A stretch of DNA of 64,000 nt, taken from positions 62,001-126,000 of the forward strand of contig MEGH01000008.1 of NCBI GenBank assembly GCA_001725415.1. The letters run 5' to 3'. The notes under the pieces are model-generated. The model saw only the letters and a list, made by a program, of their open reading frames with translations, made no database searches and was not told the DNA's origin. Origin of the DNA: Pseudonocardia sp. SCN 73-27 (GTDB lineage: Bacteria > Actinomycetota > Actinomycetes > Mycobacteriales > Pseudonocardiaceae). Below are positions 30,515 through 39,083 of the stretch, piece by piece (positions within the stretch are counted from its first letter, which is position 1; every line of letters begins with the position of its first letter). The position numbers and the translations under genes are program-made.

Positions 30515-31521
30515 GCCGCGCGGTGCAGCGCGTCGCCGTCCTCGGCGCCGGGTCGTGGGGGACGGCGTTCGGCAAGGTCCTCGCCGACGCCGGCCGCGAC
30601 GTGACGCTGTGGGCGCGCCGGCCCGAGATCGCCGACGCCGTCAACTCCGAGCGCGCCAATCCCGGCTACCTGCCCGGCGTCGAGCTGCCCTCCCGGCTCT
30701 CCGCGACGACCAATGCCGCGGCCGCGCTCGACGGCGCGGACGTCGTCGTGCTCGCCGTACCCTCGCAGACGTTGCGCGCCAACCTGTCCGGCTGGTCCGG
30801 GCTGCTGCCGCCCGGGCGCACACTCGTGAGCCTGGCCAAGGGCATCGAGCTGGGGACGCTCAAGCGGATGAGCGAGGTCGTCGCCGAGGTCGCAGGAGTG
30901 TCGCCCGAGCAGGTCGCCGTCGTCTCCGGGCCGAACCTGGCCCGGGAGATCGCCGGCGAGGAGCCGACGGCCACCGTCATCGCATGCGCCGACCACGACC
31001 GTGCCGTCGCCCTGCAGAACGCCTGCACCACCGACTACTTCCGCTCCTACACCAACACCGACGTCGTCGGCTGCGAGCTGGGCGGGGCGGGCAAGAACGT
31101 CATCGCGCTCGCGGTGGGCATCGCGGCCGGGATGGGCCTGGGGGACAACAGCCGGGCGTCGGTCATCACCCGCGGGCTCGCCGAGATCTCGCGCCTGGGT
31201 GCCGAGCTGGGCGCCGATCCCATGACGTTCGCGGGCCTCGCCGGGCTGGGCGACCTCGTCGCCACCTGCTCCTCGCCGTTGTCGCGCAACCGCACCTTCG
31301 GCGAGCGCCTCGGCCGCGGTGAGAGCCTCGCGCAGGCCGAGGAGGCCAACCACGGCCAGGTGGCCGAGGGCGTGAAGTCGTGCCAGTCGATCTGCGAGCT
31401 CGGTGCCCGCCACGGCGTCGAGCTGCCGATCGCCGACGCCGTGCGCCGCGTCTGCCACGAGGGCCTCTCCGCGCAGGCCATGGCGAAGGAGCTGATCACA
31501 CGGGCCCCGAAGCCCGAATGA
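30511..31521 (+). CDS. gpsA: Glycerol-3-phosphate dehydrogenase [NAD(P)+]
   Basis: A 336-residue enzyme reducing dihydroxyacetone phosphate to sn-glycerol-3-phosphate, the backbone of phospholipids. The dinucleotide motif is [20 protein letters not shown]. The catalytic Lys lies in [20 protein letters not shown], and [20 protein letters not shown] is characteristic. It overlaps plsC at its start and the PLP-lyase gene at its stop, so the three form an operon. Confidence 0.96.
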   Translation: MSRAVQRVAVLGAGSWGTAFGKVLADAGRDVTLWARRPEIADAVNSERANPGYLPGVELPSRLSATTNAAAALDGADVVVLAVPSQTLRANLSGWSGLLPPGRTLVSLAKGIELGTLKRMSEVVAEVAGVSPEQVAVVSGPNLAREIAGEEPTATVIACADHDRAVALQNACTTDYFRSYTNTDVVGCELGGAGKNVIALAVGIAAGMGLGDNSRASVITRGLAEISRLGAELGADPMTFAGLAGLGDLVATCSSPLSRNRTFGERLGRGESLAQAEEANHGQVAEGVKSCQSICELGARHGVELPIADAVRRVCHEGLSAQAMAKELITRAPKPE

Positions 31522-32651
31522 CGGACCTCGGCGACGGAACGCGCTGCGTCCACGGCGGTGCTCCGCCGCCCGGGGTGGGGGACCCGCTGCACCCCGGTCC
31601 GGTCCTGTCGTCGACGTTCGCGTTGGGGACCGGCACCGAGCAGGCCTCGGACTTCTACGGTCGCGCCGGCAACCCGACCTGGCGCGCGCTGGAGGCCGCG
31701 ATCGGCGGGCTCGAAGGCGGGGAGTGCACGTTGTTCGCCTCGGGCATGGCGGGGATCGCCGCGCTGTTCGGGACCTGTGGGCGCGACGGGACCGTGCTGC
31801 TGCCGTCCGACGGCTACTACCTCGCCCGCACGCTCGCCGCGGACCTCGGCCTGCCGGTGCGCACGGTTCCGACCACGCAGGCTCACGGGGCCGACCTCGA
31901 CGGCGTGGCGCTCGTCCTGCTGGAGACGCCGTCGAACCCCGGGCTGGACGTCTGCGACATCGCTGCCGTCGCCGCACGGGCGCACGCGGCCGGGGCGCTC
32001 GTGGCCGTCGACAACACGACCGCGACGCCGCTCGGGCAGCGGCCGCTGGAGCTGGGCGCCGACGTCGTCGTGGCCAGTGACACCAAGGCCGTCGCGGGGC
32101 ACGGCGACGTGGTCCTGGGGCACGTGACCGCCGCCGACGCCGGCCTCGCCGCCCGGATCCGCGACGCCCGCACCCGTGGCGGCGCCGTCCCCGGGCCGAT
32201 GGAGGTGTGGCTCGCCCACCGCGGGCTCGGCACGCTCGACCTGCGCCTGGAGCGGCAGGCCACCAACGCCCGCGCGCTGGCCACGGCCTTGCACGGGCAC
32301 CCCGCGGTGCGCGACGTCCGCTGGCCCGGTCTCGCCAACGATCCCGCGCACGAGGTCGCGGCCCGGCAGATGCGCCGGTGGAACGGGGTTCTGCGGTTCA
32401 CCCTGCGCGACGTCGACGCCGTGGGGGCGTTCCTCGCGGCGTCGCGGCTGGTGGAGTCGGCGACGAGCTTCGGCGGCCTGCGGACCTCGGCCGACCGTCG
32501 CGAACGCTGGGGCGACGACGTCGCGCCCGGCCTGGTGCGGCTCTCGGCGGGGTGCGAGGACACCGCCGACCTGGTCGCCGACGTGCTGGCGGCCCTCGAC
32601 GCCTGTGGGTGCGGTCATGATCGCCCTCGGTACGAGAGCTCGCGGAAGTAG
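31518..32651 (+). CDS. Cystathionine gamma-lyase/gamma-synthase family PLP enzyme
   Basis: A 377-residue Cys/Met metabolism PLP enzyme. [36 protein letters not shown] and the PLP lysine in [20 protein letters not shown] identify the family. Members cleave cystathionine or homocysteine, or form cystathionine, and the exact reaction is not clear here; annotation as cystathionine gamma-lyase is usual for this gpsA-linked actinobacterial gene. The ATG at 31518 overlaps the gpsA stop (ATGA). Confidence 0.87.
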   Translation: MTDLGDGTRCVHGGAPPPGVGDPLHPGPVLSSTFALGTGTEQASDFYGRAGNPTWRALEAAIGGLEGGECTLFASGMAGIAALFGTCGRDGTVLLPSDGYYLARTLAADLGLPVRTVPTTQAHGADLDGVALVLLETPSNPGLDVCDIAAVAARAHAAGALVAVDNTTATPLGQRPLELGADVVVASDTKAVAGHGDVVLGHVTAADAGLAARIRDARTRGGAVPGPMEVWLAHRGLGTLDLRLERQATNARALATALHGHPAVRDVRWPGLANDPAHEVAARQMRRWNGVLRFTLRDVDAVGAFLAASRLVESATSFGGLRTSADRRERWGDDVAPGLVRLSAGCEDTADLVADVLAALDACGCGHDRPRYESSRK

Positions 32652-32777
32652 TGAGAGGTTCCAACTCGCTGGGCCGGCCTTCGTCCAGCGCGGCAGCCTG
32701 AGCCGGAACGTGCCGGCGATCTGCCGTTCGGGTCCGGAGGATCGTGCGGGGGAGCGGAGTGACTCCGCCCGGGAAGG

Positions 32778-32993
32778 TCAGGACGCGGGCTGGAGCAGGT
32801 GCACGTCGCGCCAGGAGACGCGCATGCCGTGGGCCTCGCCCAGACGGCCGGCGATGAAGGTCCGTGCCTCGTCCTCGGTGCGGCTGCCCTCGAGACGGAA
32901 GGTGCCGCACAGCAGATCGCCGTCCGGCCCTTCGACGACGTAGTCGACGTAGTCGACGGCAGCAGGGCGGACCCCGATCCGACCGAGCTTCAT
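32778..32993 (-). CDS. Small hypothetical protein (71 aa)
   Basis: The frame has good third-position GC and reads MKLGRIGVRPAAVDYVDYVV, then EGPDGDLLCGTFRLEGSRTE and a C-terminus ending VHLLQPAS. No known domain is recognised. ATG at 32993 is used; a GTG at 33023 would add ten residues. Neither has a clear ribosome site. It is divergent from the HNH gene and could be a small conserved actinobacterial protein. Confidence 0.6.
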   Translation of the reverse strand: MKLGRIGVRPAAVDYVDYVVEGPDGDLLCGTFRLEGSRTEDEARTFIAGRLGEAHGMRVSWRDVHLLQPAS

Positions 32994-33204
32994 GTGACCA
33001 AGTTCGCGCTTCAAGGACCCCACGTTACAAGACGTCCGCTATGACCTGGATCACGCCCAGGCAACCGATCTTGGTAGACCGCTCGGCCGTTCCCGGCGCA
33101 CGTTCGTCGCCATCCGGCGGCCACCTGTGGGACACGTCGAGATCACAGTCGCGCCGGACACCCTCCGTATGGTCGACTAGGTGCGACGAGCGGGAGGTGG
33201 TCGC

Positions 33205-33798
33205 GTGCCCCATCGACAACCCGACCCCATCGGCGCCGACCCCGACCCAGGGGAGGTACCGAGGATCATGCCGAGCCCGGGTGTGGTCCCAGCGGGGTCC
33301 AGGGTGCTCCTGCTGAACGCCAGTTTCGAACCACTGGCGGTCGTCACGGCGAAGCGCGCGATCGTGCTGATGCTCAGTGGCAAGGCGGAGTGCGTGGAGC
33401 ACGTCCTCGACGGCGGCGCGTTCCACTCCGAGAACCTCACCGTCCCCGCTCCCTCGGTGATGCGACTCTCGCGCTACGTGCGCGTCCCCTACCGGCGTGC
33501 GGTGCCGATGACCCGCTCCGGCGTCCTGCGCCGTGACAACCGGCGCTGCGCCTACTGCAACGCCCGTGCCGACACGATCGACCACGTCGTCCCCCGCAGC
33601 CGCGGCGGCGCCCACAGCTGGGACAACTGCGTCGCCGCCTGCCGTGCCTGCAACTCCCGCAAGGCCGACCGGCTCCTCGACGAGATCGGCTGGACCCTTG
33701 CCGTTCCCCCCGCCCCGCCGTCGCGGGCCGGCGGCATCCTCGTGCTGGCGGTCGAACCCCACCCGACCTGGGAGCCCTGGCTGCAGGCCGTCGCGTAG
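33205..33798 (+). CDS. HNH endonuclease
   Basis: A 197-residue protein with a C-terminal HNH nuclease domain: CAYCNARADTIDHVVPRSRG followed by GAHSWDNCVAACRACNSRK, giving the HNH residues and two CxxC pairs for structural zinc. The N-terminal part (RVLLLNASFEPLAVVTAKRA) is the conserved lead-in of a widespread actinobacterial single-copy HNH family, not a homing or phage type. The start is uncertain: GTG at 33205 has GGGAGG upstream, whereas GTG 33181 and ATG 33268 are alternatives. Function unknown. Confidence 0.88.
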   Translation: MPHRQPDPIGADPDPGEVPRIMPSPGVVPAGSRVLLLNASFEPLAVVTAKRAIVLMLSGKAECVEHVLDGGAFHSENLTVPAPSVMRLSRYVRVPYRRAVPMTRSGVLRRDNRRCAYCNARADTIDHVVPRSRGGAHSWDNCVAACRACNSRKADRLLDEIGWTLAVPPAPPSRAGGILVLAVEPHPTWEPWLQAVA

Positions 33799-33810
33799 GA
33801 GACTGGTGCC

Positions 33811-33876
33811 GTGAACGCGCGCCGCGCACGGACCGCCGACGACGACATCGTCGGGCCCGACGACATCGGCTCCTGA
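33811..33876 (+). CDS. Possible 21-aa small protein
   Basis: A short frame of 21 codons, MNARRARTADDDIVGPDDIG plus Ser, with GGAG nine bases before the GTG and only 12 bases after the HNH stop. It is basic at the N-terminus and acidic at the C-terminus. Coding is not proven. It could be a spurious frame in GC-rich DNA or a small protein co-expressed with the HNH gene. Confidence 0.25.
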   Translation: MNARRARTADDDIVGPDDIGS

Positions 33877-33975
33877 TCCGATCGCCTGACGGCTCCCCCG
33901 CACCGGGTGGCGGCAGACGGCTGCGCTGGGACGATGATGCTGCTCCGTCCCGCCCGTTCGTCGCAGGAGATCATC

Positions 33976-35373
33976 GTGCCGTCATCGGAACGTCACGTCG
34001 TGCTCGGAGGGTCGACCGCGCCCGTCGACGGCGCCGCGTTCGGGGCGCTCTCGCGGCCCGCGATCCCGCGCGCGAAACGGACCGAGATCGGCAAGCTGCT
34101 CCGCGAGCGGACGCCCCGGTCGTCGCTGGCGGAGTGGGCGCCCCCGACCGACCGGGCCGACGTCCTCGCGCAGCTGCGCACCGCGCACGAGGGCCGTGTC
34201 CCCGAGCTGGTGCGGGTGCGGCTGGAGCGGATGGCGGCGTCGCCCTACGGGTACCTGCGGGGCGCGGCGGGCATCAACGCCGCCGACTTCGCGACGCTGC
34301 CGGCGACCGGCATCCAGCCCGTCATCTGCGGCGACGCCCATGTCGGCAACTTCGGGTTCTACGCCTCCCCCGAGCGGGACCTCGTCTTCGACCTCAACGA
34401 CTTCGACGAGTCCCATCCCGGCGCCTGGGAGTGGGACCTGCGCAGGCTCGTGTCGAGCACGTGGGTGGCGGGCCGCGAGGCGGGCGCGTCGGAGGACGAC
34501 TGCCAGCACGCCGTGTACCGGTGCGTGCACGCCTACCGCCGCAACCTGCGCCGGCTCGCGGAGGAGGCGCTGCTGGCGCGCTCCTACGAACGCATCGACG
34601 CCGACGCGATGCAGCGCTACGTCAGCGGCCGGTCGAGCCGCAAGGCCGTCAGCCAGGCCGCCGGGAGGGCGCGGCGGCGCACCAGTGACCGGGCGTTGCC
34701 GCGGTTCACCACGGACCGGGGCGGGGCGCGGCGCATCGTCACCGAGCCGCCGCTGATCACGCGGCCCGCGCCCGCCGAGTACGACCAGCTCGTCGCCGGC
34801 CTCGACGAGTACGTGACGACGCTGCCCGCGCACTGGGCGCGGGTCGTCGGTGGCTACCACGTCGTCGACATCGCGCACAAGGTCGTCGGGGTGGGCTCGG
34901 TGGGGCTGCGGGCCTACCTGGCGCTGTGCGAGGGGTCCACGCCCGAGGACGTGCTGTTCCTGCAGCTCAAGCAGGCCCGCCGGTCGGTCGTGGCGCCGTT
35001 CGTGCACGGCGACTCGGCGTGGCACGCCCACCAGGGCCAGCGGGTCGTGGAGTACCAGCAGGCCCTGCAAACGGTCTCGGACCCGCTGCTGGGCTGGACG
35101 ACGGTCGGGGAGCGCCAGTTCTACGTCCGCCAGTTCCGCGACATGAAGGGCGCGATCGTGCTCGACGGCATCGACGCCGCCGCGCTGGCCGACTACGCGG
35201 CCGTCTGCGGGCTGATGCTGGCCAAGGGCCACGCGCGGACGAGCGGCGCGTCGATGATCGCGGGGTACTGCGGGCGGGGCGACAACCTGGAGCGAGCGCT
35301 GTGCGCCTTCGCGCGCCGCTACGCCGACCAGACCGAGGCCGACTACGAGGTCGTCCGTCGCGCCGTGGGATGA
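33976..35373 (+). CDS. DUF2252 family protein
   Basis: A 465-residue protein of the uncharacterised DUF2252 family, distantly kinase-like in its motifs: VICGDAHVGNFGFYASPERD (resembling the HGDxxxxN catalytic loop) and LVFDLNDFDESHPGAWEWDL (resembling the metal-binding DxD/DFG region). HKVVGVGSVGLRAYLALCEG is also diagnostic. GTG at 33976 with AGGAG upstream is chosen over ATG or GTG codons 42-69 bases earlier. No neighbour indicates a role. Confidence 0.88.
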   Translation: MPSSERHVVLGGSTAPVDGAAFGALSRPAIPRAKRTEIGKLLRERTPRSSLAEWAPPTDRADVLAQLRTAHEGRVPELVRVRLERMAASPYGYLRGAAGINAADFATLPATGIQPVICGDAHVGNFGFYASPERDLVFDLNDFDESHPGAWEWDLRRLVSSTWVAGREAGASEDDCQHAVYRCVHAYRRNLRRLAEEALLARSYERIDADAMQRYVSGRSSRKAVSQAAGRARRRTSDRALPRFTTDRGGARRIVTEPPLITRPAPAEYDQLVAGLDEYVTTLPAHWARVVGGYHVVDIAHKVVGVGSVGLRAYLALCEGSTPEDVLFLQLKQARRSVVAPFVHGDSAWHAHQGQRVVEYQQALQTVSDPLLGWTTVGERQFYVRQFRDMKGAIVLDGIDAAALADYAAVCGLMLAKGHARTSGASMIAGYCGRGDNLERALCAFARRYADQTEADYEVVRRAVG

Positions 35374-35392
35374 GTTCTCCACGAATGGTGGA

Positions 35393-35611
35393 GTGACGAC
35401 TACGTTGTGTGATTGCCGTGTGTCAGCCCGCTCGAGCGCCGCCGGCCTCTGTCGGCGCTGCGCGGCCGATCCCGCCGACGTCGGGTCCGGCGCTGTCGCA
35501 CGCCGTCCCGGCTCGGCCACGACGAGCCGCGCCGGGGCCGTGATCACCTGGTGGCCGAGAGGATTCCCGTCGGCGCCGCGCATTCGCCGCGGGCCGGGAT
35601 TTCAGAGGTAG
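35393..35611 (+). CDS. Possible small CxC/CxxC protein (72 aa)
   Basis: Starting from GTG at 35393, the frame has high third-position GC and reads MTTTLCDCRVSARSSAAGL, then CRRCAADPADVG, so it has a CxC and a CxxC pair about 15 residues apart, as in a small zinc-binding knuckle. GGTGGA lies right before the start, too close to be an ideal ribosome site. Unrecognised; may be spurious. Confidence 0.28.
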   Translation: MTTTLCDCRVSARSSAAGLCRRCAADPADVGSGAVARRPGSATTSRAGAVITWWPRGFPSAPRIRRGPGFQR

Positions 35612-35852
35612 TGGCGTCGTTCCGTGGGTGGTGACGTCGCGTGTCCGGCGGGTGGCGCCGTCCGGCCTGGTCAGGGTCCACGCAGTCGATCACGTGATCG
35701 GCATGGCGCCGAACGGCCTTGCGGGCCCTGCTCCGATCGGCCCAGATGAGCTGCGAGAAGTGGTCCAGAACACACCGTCGGTCGGCTCGGCCCTGTAGCC
35801 CGGTTGGCGCTGCGTCTGTTGCAATGATCACTCGATCAGCCCAATCTGTCAT

Positions 35853-35884
35853 CGCTCCCTGTAACGGACGGCGAGGGGGGAGCG
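35853..35884 (+). promoter_or_regulatory. GTAACGG motif in a short inverted repeat, upstream of the first EPS gene
   Basis: CGCTCCC (35853-35859) and GGGAGCG (35878-35884) flank GTAACGG at 35861-35867. A similar arrangement occurs at 38879-38910, and GTAACGG occurs again upstream of the minus-strand flippase. GTAAC-type half-sites are known for MtrA-like response regulators in actinobacteria, but that link is only an inference. Confidence 0.35.
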
Positions 35885-35985
35885 AGTTGACCGCCGAGGA
35901 CGGTGTTCTCGTATGGCTGCTGGTCGGGGGACCGGCGCCGAGCCGCGAGGATCACCACGCGCTGAGGGTCGGAGCGAGGGAACCA

Positions 35986-37506
35986 GTGAGCTCGAATCTG
36001 GACGTCGGAGGGCCGGCAGAGAAAGTGCGGACTCCCGAGCGGGCCGCGCTGCCCGCCCCGCGTGTCCCTGCACCCGGTGCGCGCCCACGCGCGGCCGTCG
36101 CCCGGGAACGGTGGGAGACCTACTACGTCGTGGCGACCATCGCGTCGGACACCGTGGCAGTGGTCCTGTCCGTCCTGGTCGGCTACCTCCTCGGCCTCGG
36201 CACCCACGTCCCGTGGCTCGGTGAGGTCACGCCCGGCGTCGGCGTGCTCGCCGGCCTGCTCGTACTGCTCTTCCTCTATCTCTGCCGCGCGTGGGATCCG
36301 CGGGTCCTCGGCCAGGGTTCCGACGAGTTCGGCAGGCTCCTGCGGGCCATGGTGACCGCCGCGGTGGCGCTGGGCATGATCGGCCTCGCCGGACAGGCCC
36401 TCGCGGCCCGCCCCTGGGTGTTCGGTCTCATCCCGCTCGCGGGCGTCCTCGCTGCCATCGGCCGGCTGGTGCTGCGCGCACGGATCCGCCGGTTGCGTGC
36501 TCGCGGCAGATGCGCGCTCCCGGTCCTCGCCGTCGGCAACCTCGAGTCCGTCACCGACCTGATCGACCGTATCCGTCGCGACGAGCAGCGGGGCTGGGTC
36601 GTCGTCGGCGCCTGCGTCCCGACGGGTGTCGGTCCCGACGGGGCCGACAGCGTCGCCGGGGTTCCCGTGCTCGGCGACCTCGACGCCGTCGCGGAGGTCG
36701 CGCGCGAGGGCAGCCATCGCATCGTCGCCGTGTGCCCGGCACCGGGCTGGTCGCCCGCCCGGTTGCACCAGCTCGCCTGGAGCATCGAGGACCTCGCCGC
36801 GGAACTGGTCGTCGACCCAGGCCTCATGGACGTCTCGGGGCCCCGCCTGCACGTCGACCCGGTCGACGGGCTGCCGCTGCTCCGGCTCACCCGGCCCACG
36901 TTCACGGGTGTCGCCTGGATCGCGAAGCACGTCGTCGACCGGTTCGGCGCGGTTCTCCTCCTGGTCCTGATCGCCCCGGTGCTCCTCGCGGTCGCGGTCG
37001 CGGTCAAGCTCGACGGCGGTCCCGTCCTGTTCCGGCAGACGCGTGTCGGTCGGCACGGCCGCGAGTTCACGATGTTCAAGTTCAGGTCGATGGTCGTCGA
37101 CGCCGAACGCCGTCTCGCCGAGCTGAGCGACGGCAACGACGGCGCCGGTCCGTTGTTCAAGATGCGCAAGGACCCGCGGGTCACGCGGGTCGGGGCCTTC
37201 CTGCGCCGGTTCTCGATCGACGAGCTGCCGCAGCTGTTCAACGTGGTCAACGGGACGATGTCGCTCGTCGGCCCGAGACCGCCGCTGCCCGTCGAGGTGG
37301 CGACCTACGGGCTCGCGGCCCAGCGCCGCCTGCTCGTCCGTCCCGGGCTGACGGGGTTGTGGCAGATCAGCGGTCGCAGCGACCTCACCTGGGAGCAGTC
37401 CGTCCGGCTCGACCTGCGGTACGTCGAGAACTGGAACCTCGCACTGGACGCCCTGATCCTCTGGAAGACGTTCGGTGCCGTGGTCTCGAGCCGAGGTGCT
37501 TACTGA
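35986..37506 (+). CDS. Initiating sugar-phosphate transferase (WbaP/ExoY-type, polyprenyl glycosylphosphotransferase)
   Basis: A 506-residue membrane enzyme that starts polysaccharide repeat units by moving a sugar-1-phosphate to undecaprenyl phosphate. The N-terminal half has four to five membrane segments (from YYVVATIASDTVAVVLSVLV) and a CoA-binding-like middle (LPVLAVGNLESVTDLIDRIR). The C-terminal catalytic domain has FTMFKFRSMVVDAERRLAEL, SIDELPQLFNVVNGTMSLVG and RPGLTGLWQISGRSDLTWEQ. GTG at 35986 is preferred (GAGGGA upstream); earlier GTG/TTG codons exist near 35887-35902. First gene of the EPS locus. Confidence 0.92.
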   Translation: MSSNLDVGGPAEKVRTPERAALPAPRVPAPGARPRAAVARERWETYYVVATIASDTVAVVLSVLVGYLLGLGTHVPWLGEVTPGVGVLAGLLVLLFLYLCRAWDPRVLGQGSDEFGRLLRAMVTAAVALGMIGLAGQALAARPWVFGLIPLAGVLAAIGRLVLRARIRRLRARGRCALPVLAVGNLESVTDLIDRIRRDEQRGWVVVGACVPTGVGPDGADSVAGVPVLGDLDAVAEVAREGSHRIVAVCPAPGWSPARLHQLAWSIEDLAAELVVDPGLMDVSGPRLHVDPVDGLPLLRLTRPTFTGVAWIAKHVVDRFGAVLLLVLIAPVLLAVAVAVKLDGGPVLFRQTRVGRHGREFTMFKFRSMVVDAERRLAELSDGNDGAGPLFKMRKDPRVTRVGAFLRRFSIDELPQLFNVVNGTMSLVGPRPPLPVEVATYGLAAQRRLLVRPGLTGLWQISGRSDLTWEQSVRLDLRYVENWNLALDALILWKTFGAVVSSRGAY

Positions 37507-37511
37507 GGGGG

Positions 37512-38846
37512 ATGTTCGTGGCGAACGGTTTCCGGCGATCTTCTGTTCTGCAGGCCGAACTGCATCGTGTCGTACCCGGCGGGGCGCACACGTTCGCGAA
37601 GGGTTCGGACCAATATCCGGAAGGCATGGCACCCGTTCTTCGGCGCGGCAGCGGCGCGCGTGTGTGGGACGTCGACGGAAACGAATTCGTCGAGTACGGA
37701 ATGGGCATGCGGGGGGTTACTCTCGGTCACTGCTTCGAGCCGGTGCTCGCCGCCGTCCGTGACGTCCTCGAGCGCGGGATCTCGTTCAGCAGGCCGACCG
37801 ATCTCGAGCTCGCCGCCGCCCAGGACTTCCTGTCGATCGTCCCCGGCGCGGACATGGTCAAGTTCTGCAAGAACGGCTCGGACGCGACGAGCGCGGCGGT
37901 CCGGCTCGCCCGCGGCGCCACGGGACGTGACGTCGTCGCGATGTGCGGGGACCAGCCGTACTTCTCGGCCCAGGACTGGTTCGTCGGGACGCTGCCGATC
38001 AGCACCGGGGTGCCGGACGCGGTCCGTTCGCTCGTGCGGCAGTTCCGCTACAACGACCTCGGCTCGCTCGCCGCGGTCCTCGAGGCCGAGCCCGTCGCCT
38101 GCGTGATCCTCGAGGCCGCGACCGCACTGGCGGAGCCGGCGCCGGGCTATCTCGAGGGTGTACGGGCGCTCTGCGACAAGCACGGCGCGGTGATGGTCCT
38201 CGACGAGACGATCACCGGGTTCCGCTGGGCCCTCGGTGGCGCGCAGGCCGTCTACGGTGTCCGACCCGACCTCTCCACCTGGGGAAAGGCGATGGGGAAC
38301 GGGTTCCCGATCGCGGCACTCGCCGGTCGGCGCGACCTCATGGAGCTCGGCGGGCTCGACACCGACCGGCCGCGGGTGTTCGTCCTGTCGAGCACGAACG
38401 GTGCGGAGACCGTCTCGCTCGCCGCCTTCCGCGCAGTCGTGGCCGCCTACCGCGACGGTGACCCGGTGGCGACGATGGAGGCCCGCGGGGCCGAGCTCGC
38501 CGAGGGCGTCAACCAGGCCGCCGCGGAGGCCGGGATCGCCGAGTTCCTCGACGTCGTCGGCCGGCCGTCCTGCCAGATCTTCCGGACCGCCGACGCGACG
38601 GGCACACCGTCGCAGGCGATGCGGACGCTCTACCTCCAGGAGAACCTGCTGCGCGGCGTGCTGGGACAGTCCTACGTCATCTCGGCCGCCCACACCCGTG
38701 CCGACGTCGAGCAGACGGTGGAGGCCGCGCGCGCCGCGATGGCCGCCTACCGCAAGGCACTGGAGACCGGGCGTCCGGACGAGCTCTTCGACGGCAGACC
38801 CGTCGCACCGGCACATCGTCTGATGGCGGAACCGCGACGCTTGTGA
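37512..38846 (+). CDS. Class III aminotransferase (glutamate-1-semialdehyde aminomutase-like)
   Basis: A 444-residue PLP enzyme. VVPGGAHTFAKGSDQYPEGM and FCKNGSDATSAAVRLARGAT are typical of GSA-aminomutase-like proteins. The cofactor Asp is in VMVLDETITGFRWALGGAQ and the PLP lysine in STWGKAMGNGFPIAALAG. Because it sits five bases after the initiating transferase, it probably modifies a precursor of the polysaccharide rather than making haem, as related genes in other surface-polysaccharide loci do. The substrate is unknown. Confidence 0.9.
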   Translation: MFVANGFRRSSVLQAELHRVVPGGAHTFAKGSDQYPEGMAPVLRRGSGARVWDVDGNEFVEYGMGMRGVTLGHCFEPVLAAVRDVLERGISFSRPTDLELAAAQDFLSIVPGADMVKFCKNGSDATSAAVRLARGATGRDVVAMCGDQPYFSAQDWFVGTLPISTGVPDAVRSLVRQFRYNDLGSLAAVLEAEPVACVILEAATALAEPAPGYLEGVRALCDKHGAVMVLDETITGFRWALGGAQAVYGVRPDLSTWGKAMGNGFPIAALAGRRDLMELGGLDTDRPRVFVLSSTNGAETVSLAAFRAVVAAYRDGDPVATMEARGAELAEGVNQAAAEAGIAEFLDVVGRPSCQIFRTADATGTPSQAMRTLYLQENLLRGVLGQSYVISAAHTRADVEQTVEAARAAMAAYRKALETGRPDELFDGRPVAPAHRLMAEPRRL

Positions 38847-38878
38847 GTCACGCAATCGTGACGGAGAGTGCGCAAAGT

Positions 38879-38910
38879 ATCCCCTGGTTGATGTAACGGA
38901 GAGCGGGGAT
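38879..38910 (+). promoter_or_regulatory. GTAACGG motif in a short inverted repeat, upstream of the Wzz operon
   Basis: ATCCCC (38879-38884) and GGGGAT (38905-38910) flank a loop containing TGTAACGGA (38892-38900), the same nine bases found upstream of the first EPS gene. The 237-bp gap around it (38847-39083) is less GC-rich than its neighbours and probably holds the promoter of the long downstream operon. Confidence 0.4.
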
Positions 38911-39083
38911 CGGCCGAGTATTCCATCGAGAGTCATTCAGTACGAGCGGTCGCGCGGGCCACATGAAATGCCGACCGCTGCCGTGATCGGGGCATTGGGA
39001 GAAATCGATGGAACGGCTCACCGGGCCGCGCGCCGAAATGGCGCCGACGCGGCTTTTCTGCCGTCATGGGGAGGTCGGCGTCC

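Larger units (their letters stand above)
35374..35985. other. 612-bp boundary region before the polysaccharide locus
   Basis: No confident gene. It holds a small hairpin (35377-35393), one candidate cysteine-bearing small frame (35393-35611), a second 55-codon frame (35631-35798) without recognisable product, and from about 35850 the promoter region of the first EPS gene. The minus-strand frame covering 35544-35852 has mixed third-position bases and looks non-coding. Confidence 0.5.

Noticed and set aside
35544-35852. 102-codon minus-strand frame before the EPS locus, considered as a transposase fragment
   Set aside because: Third codon positions are mixed, no transposase motif is visible and no flanking inverted repeats or target duplications were found.
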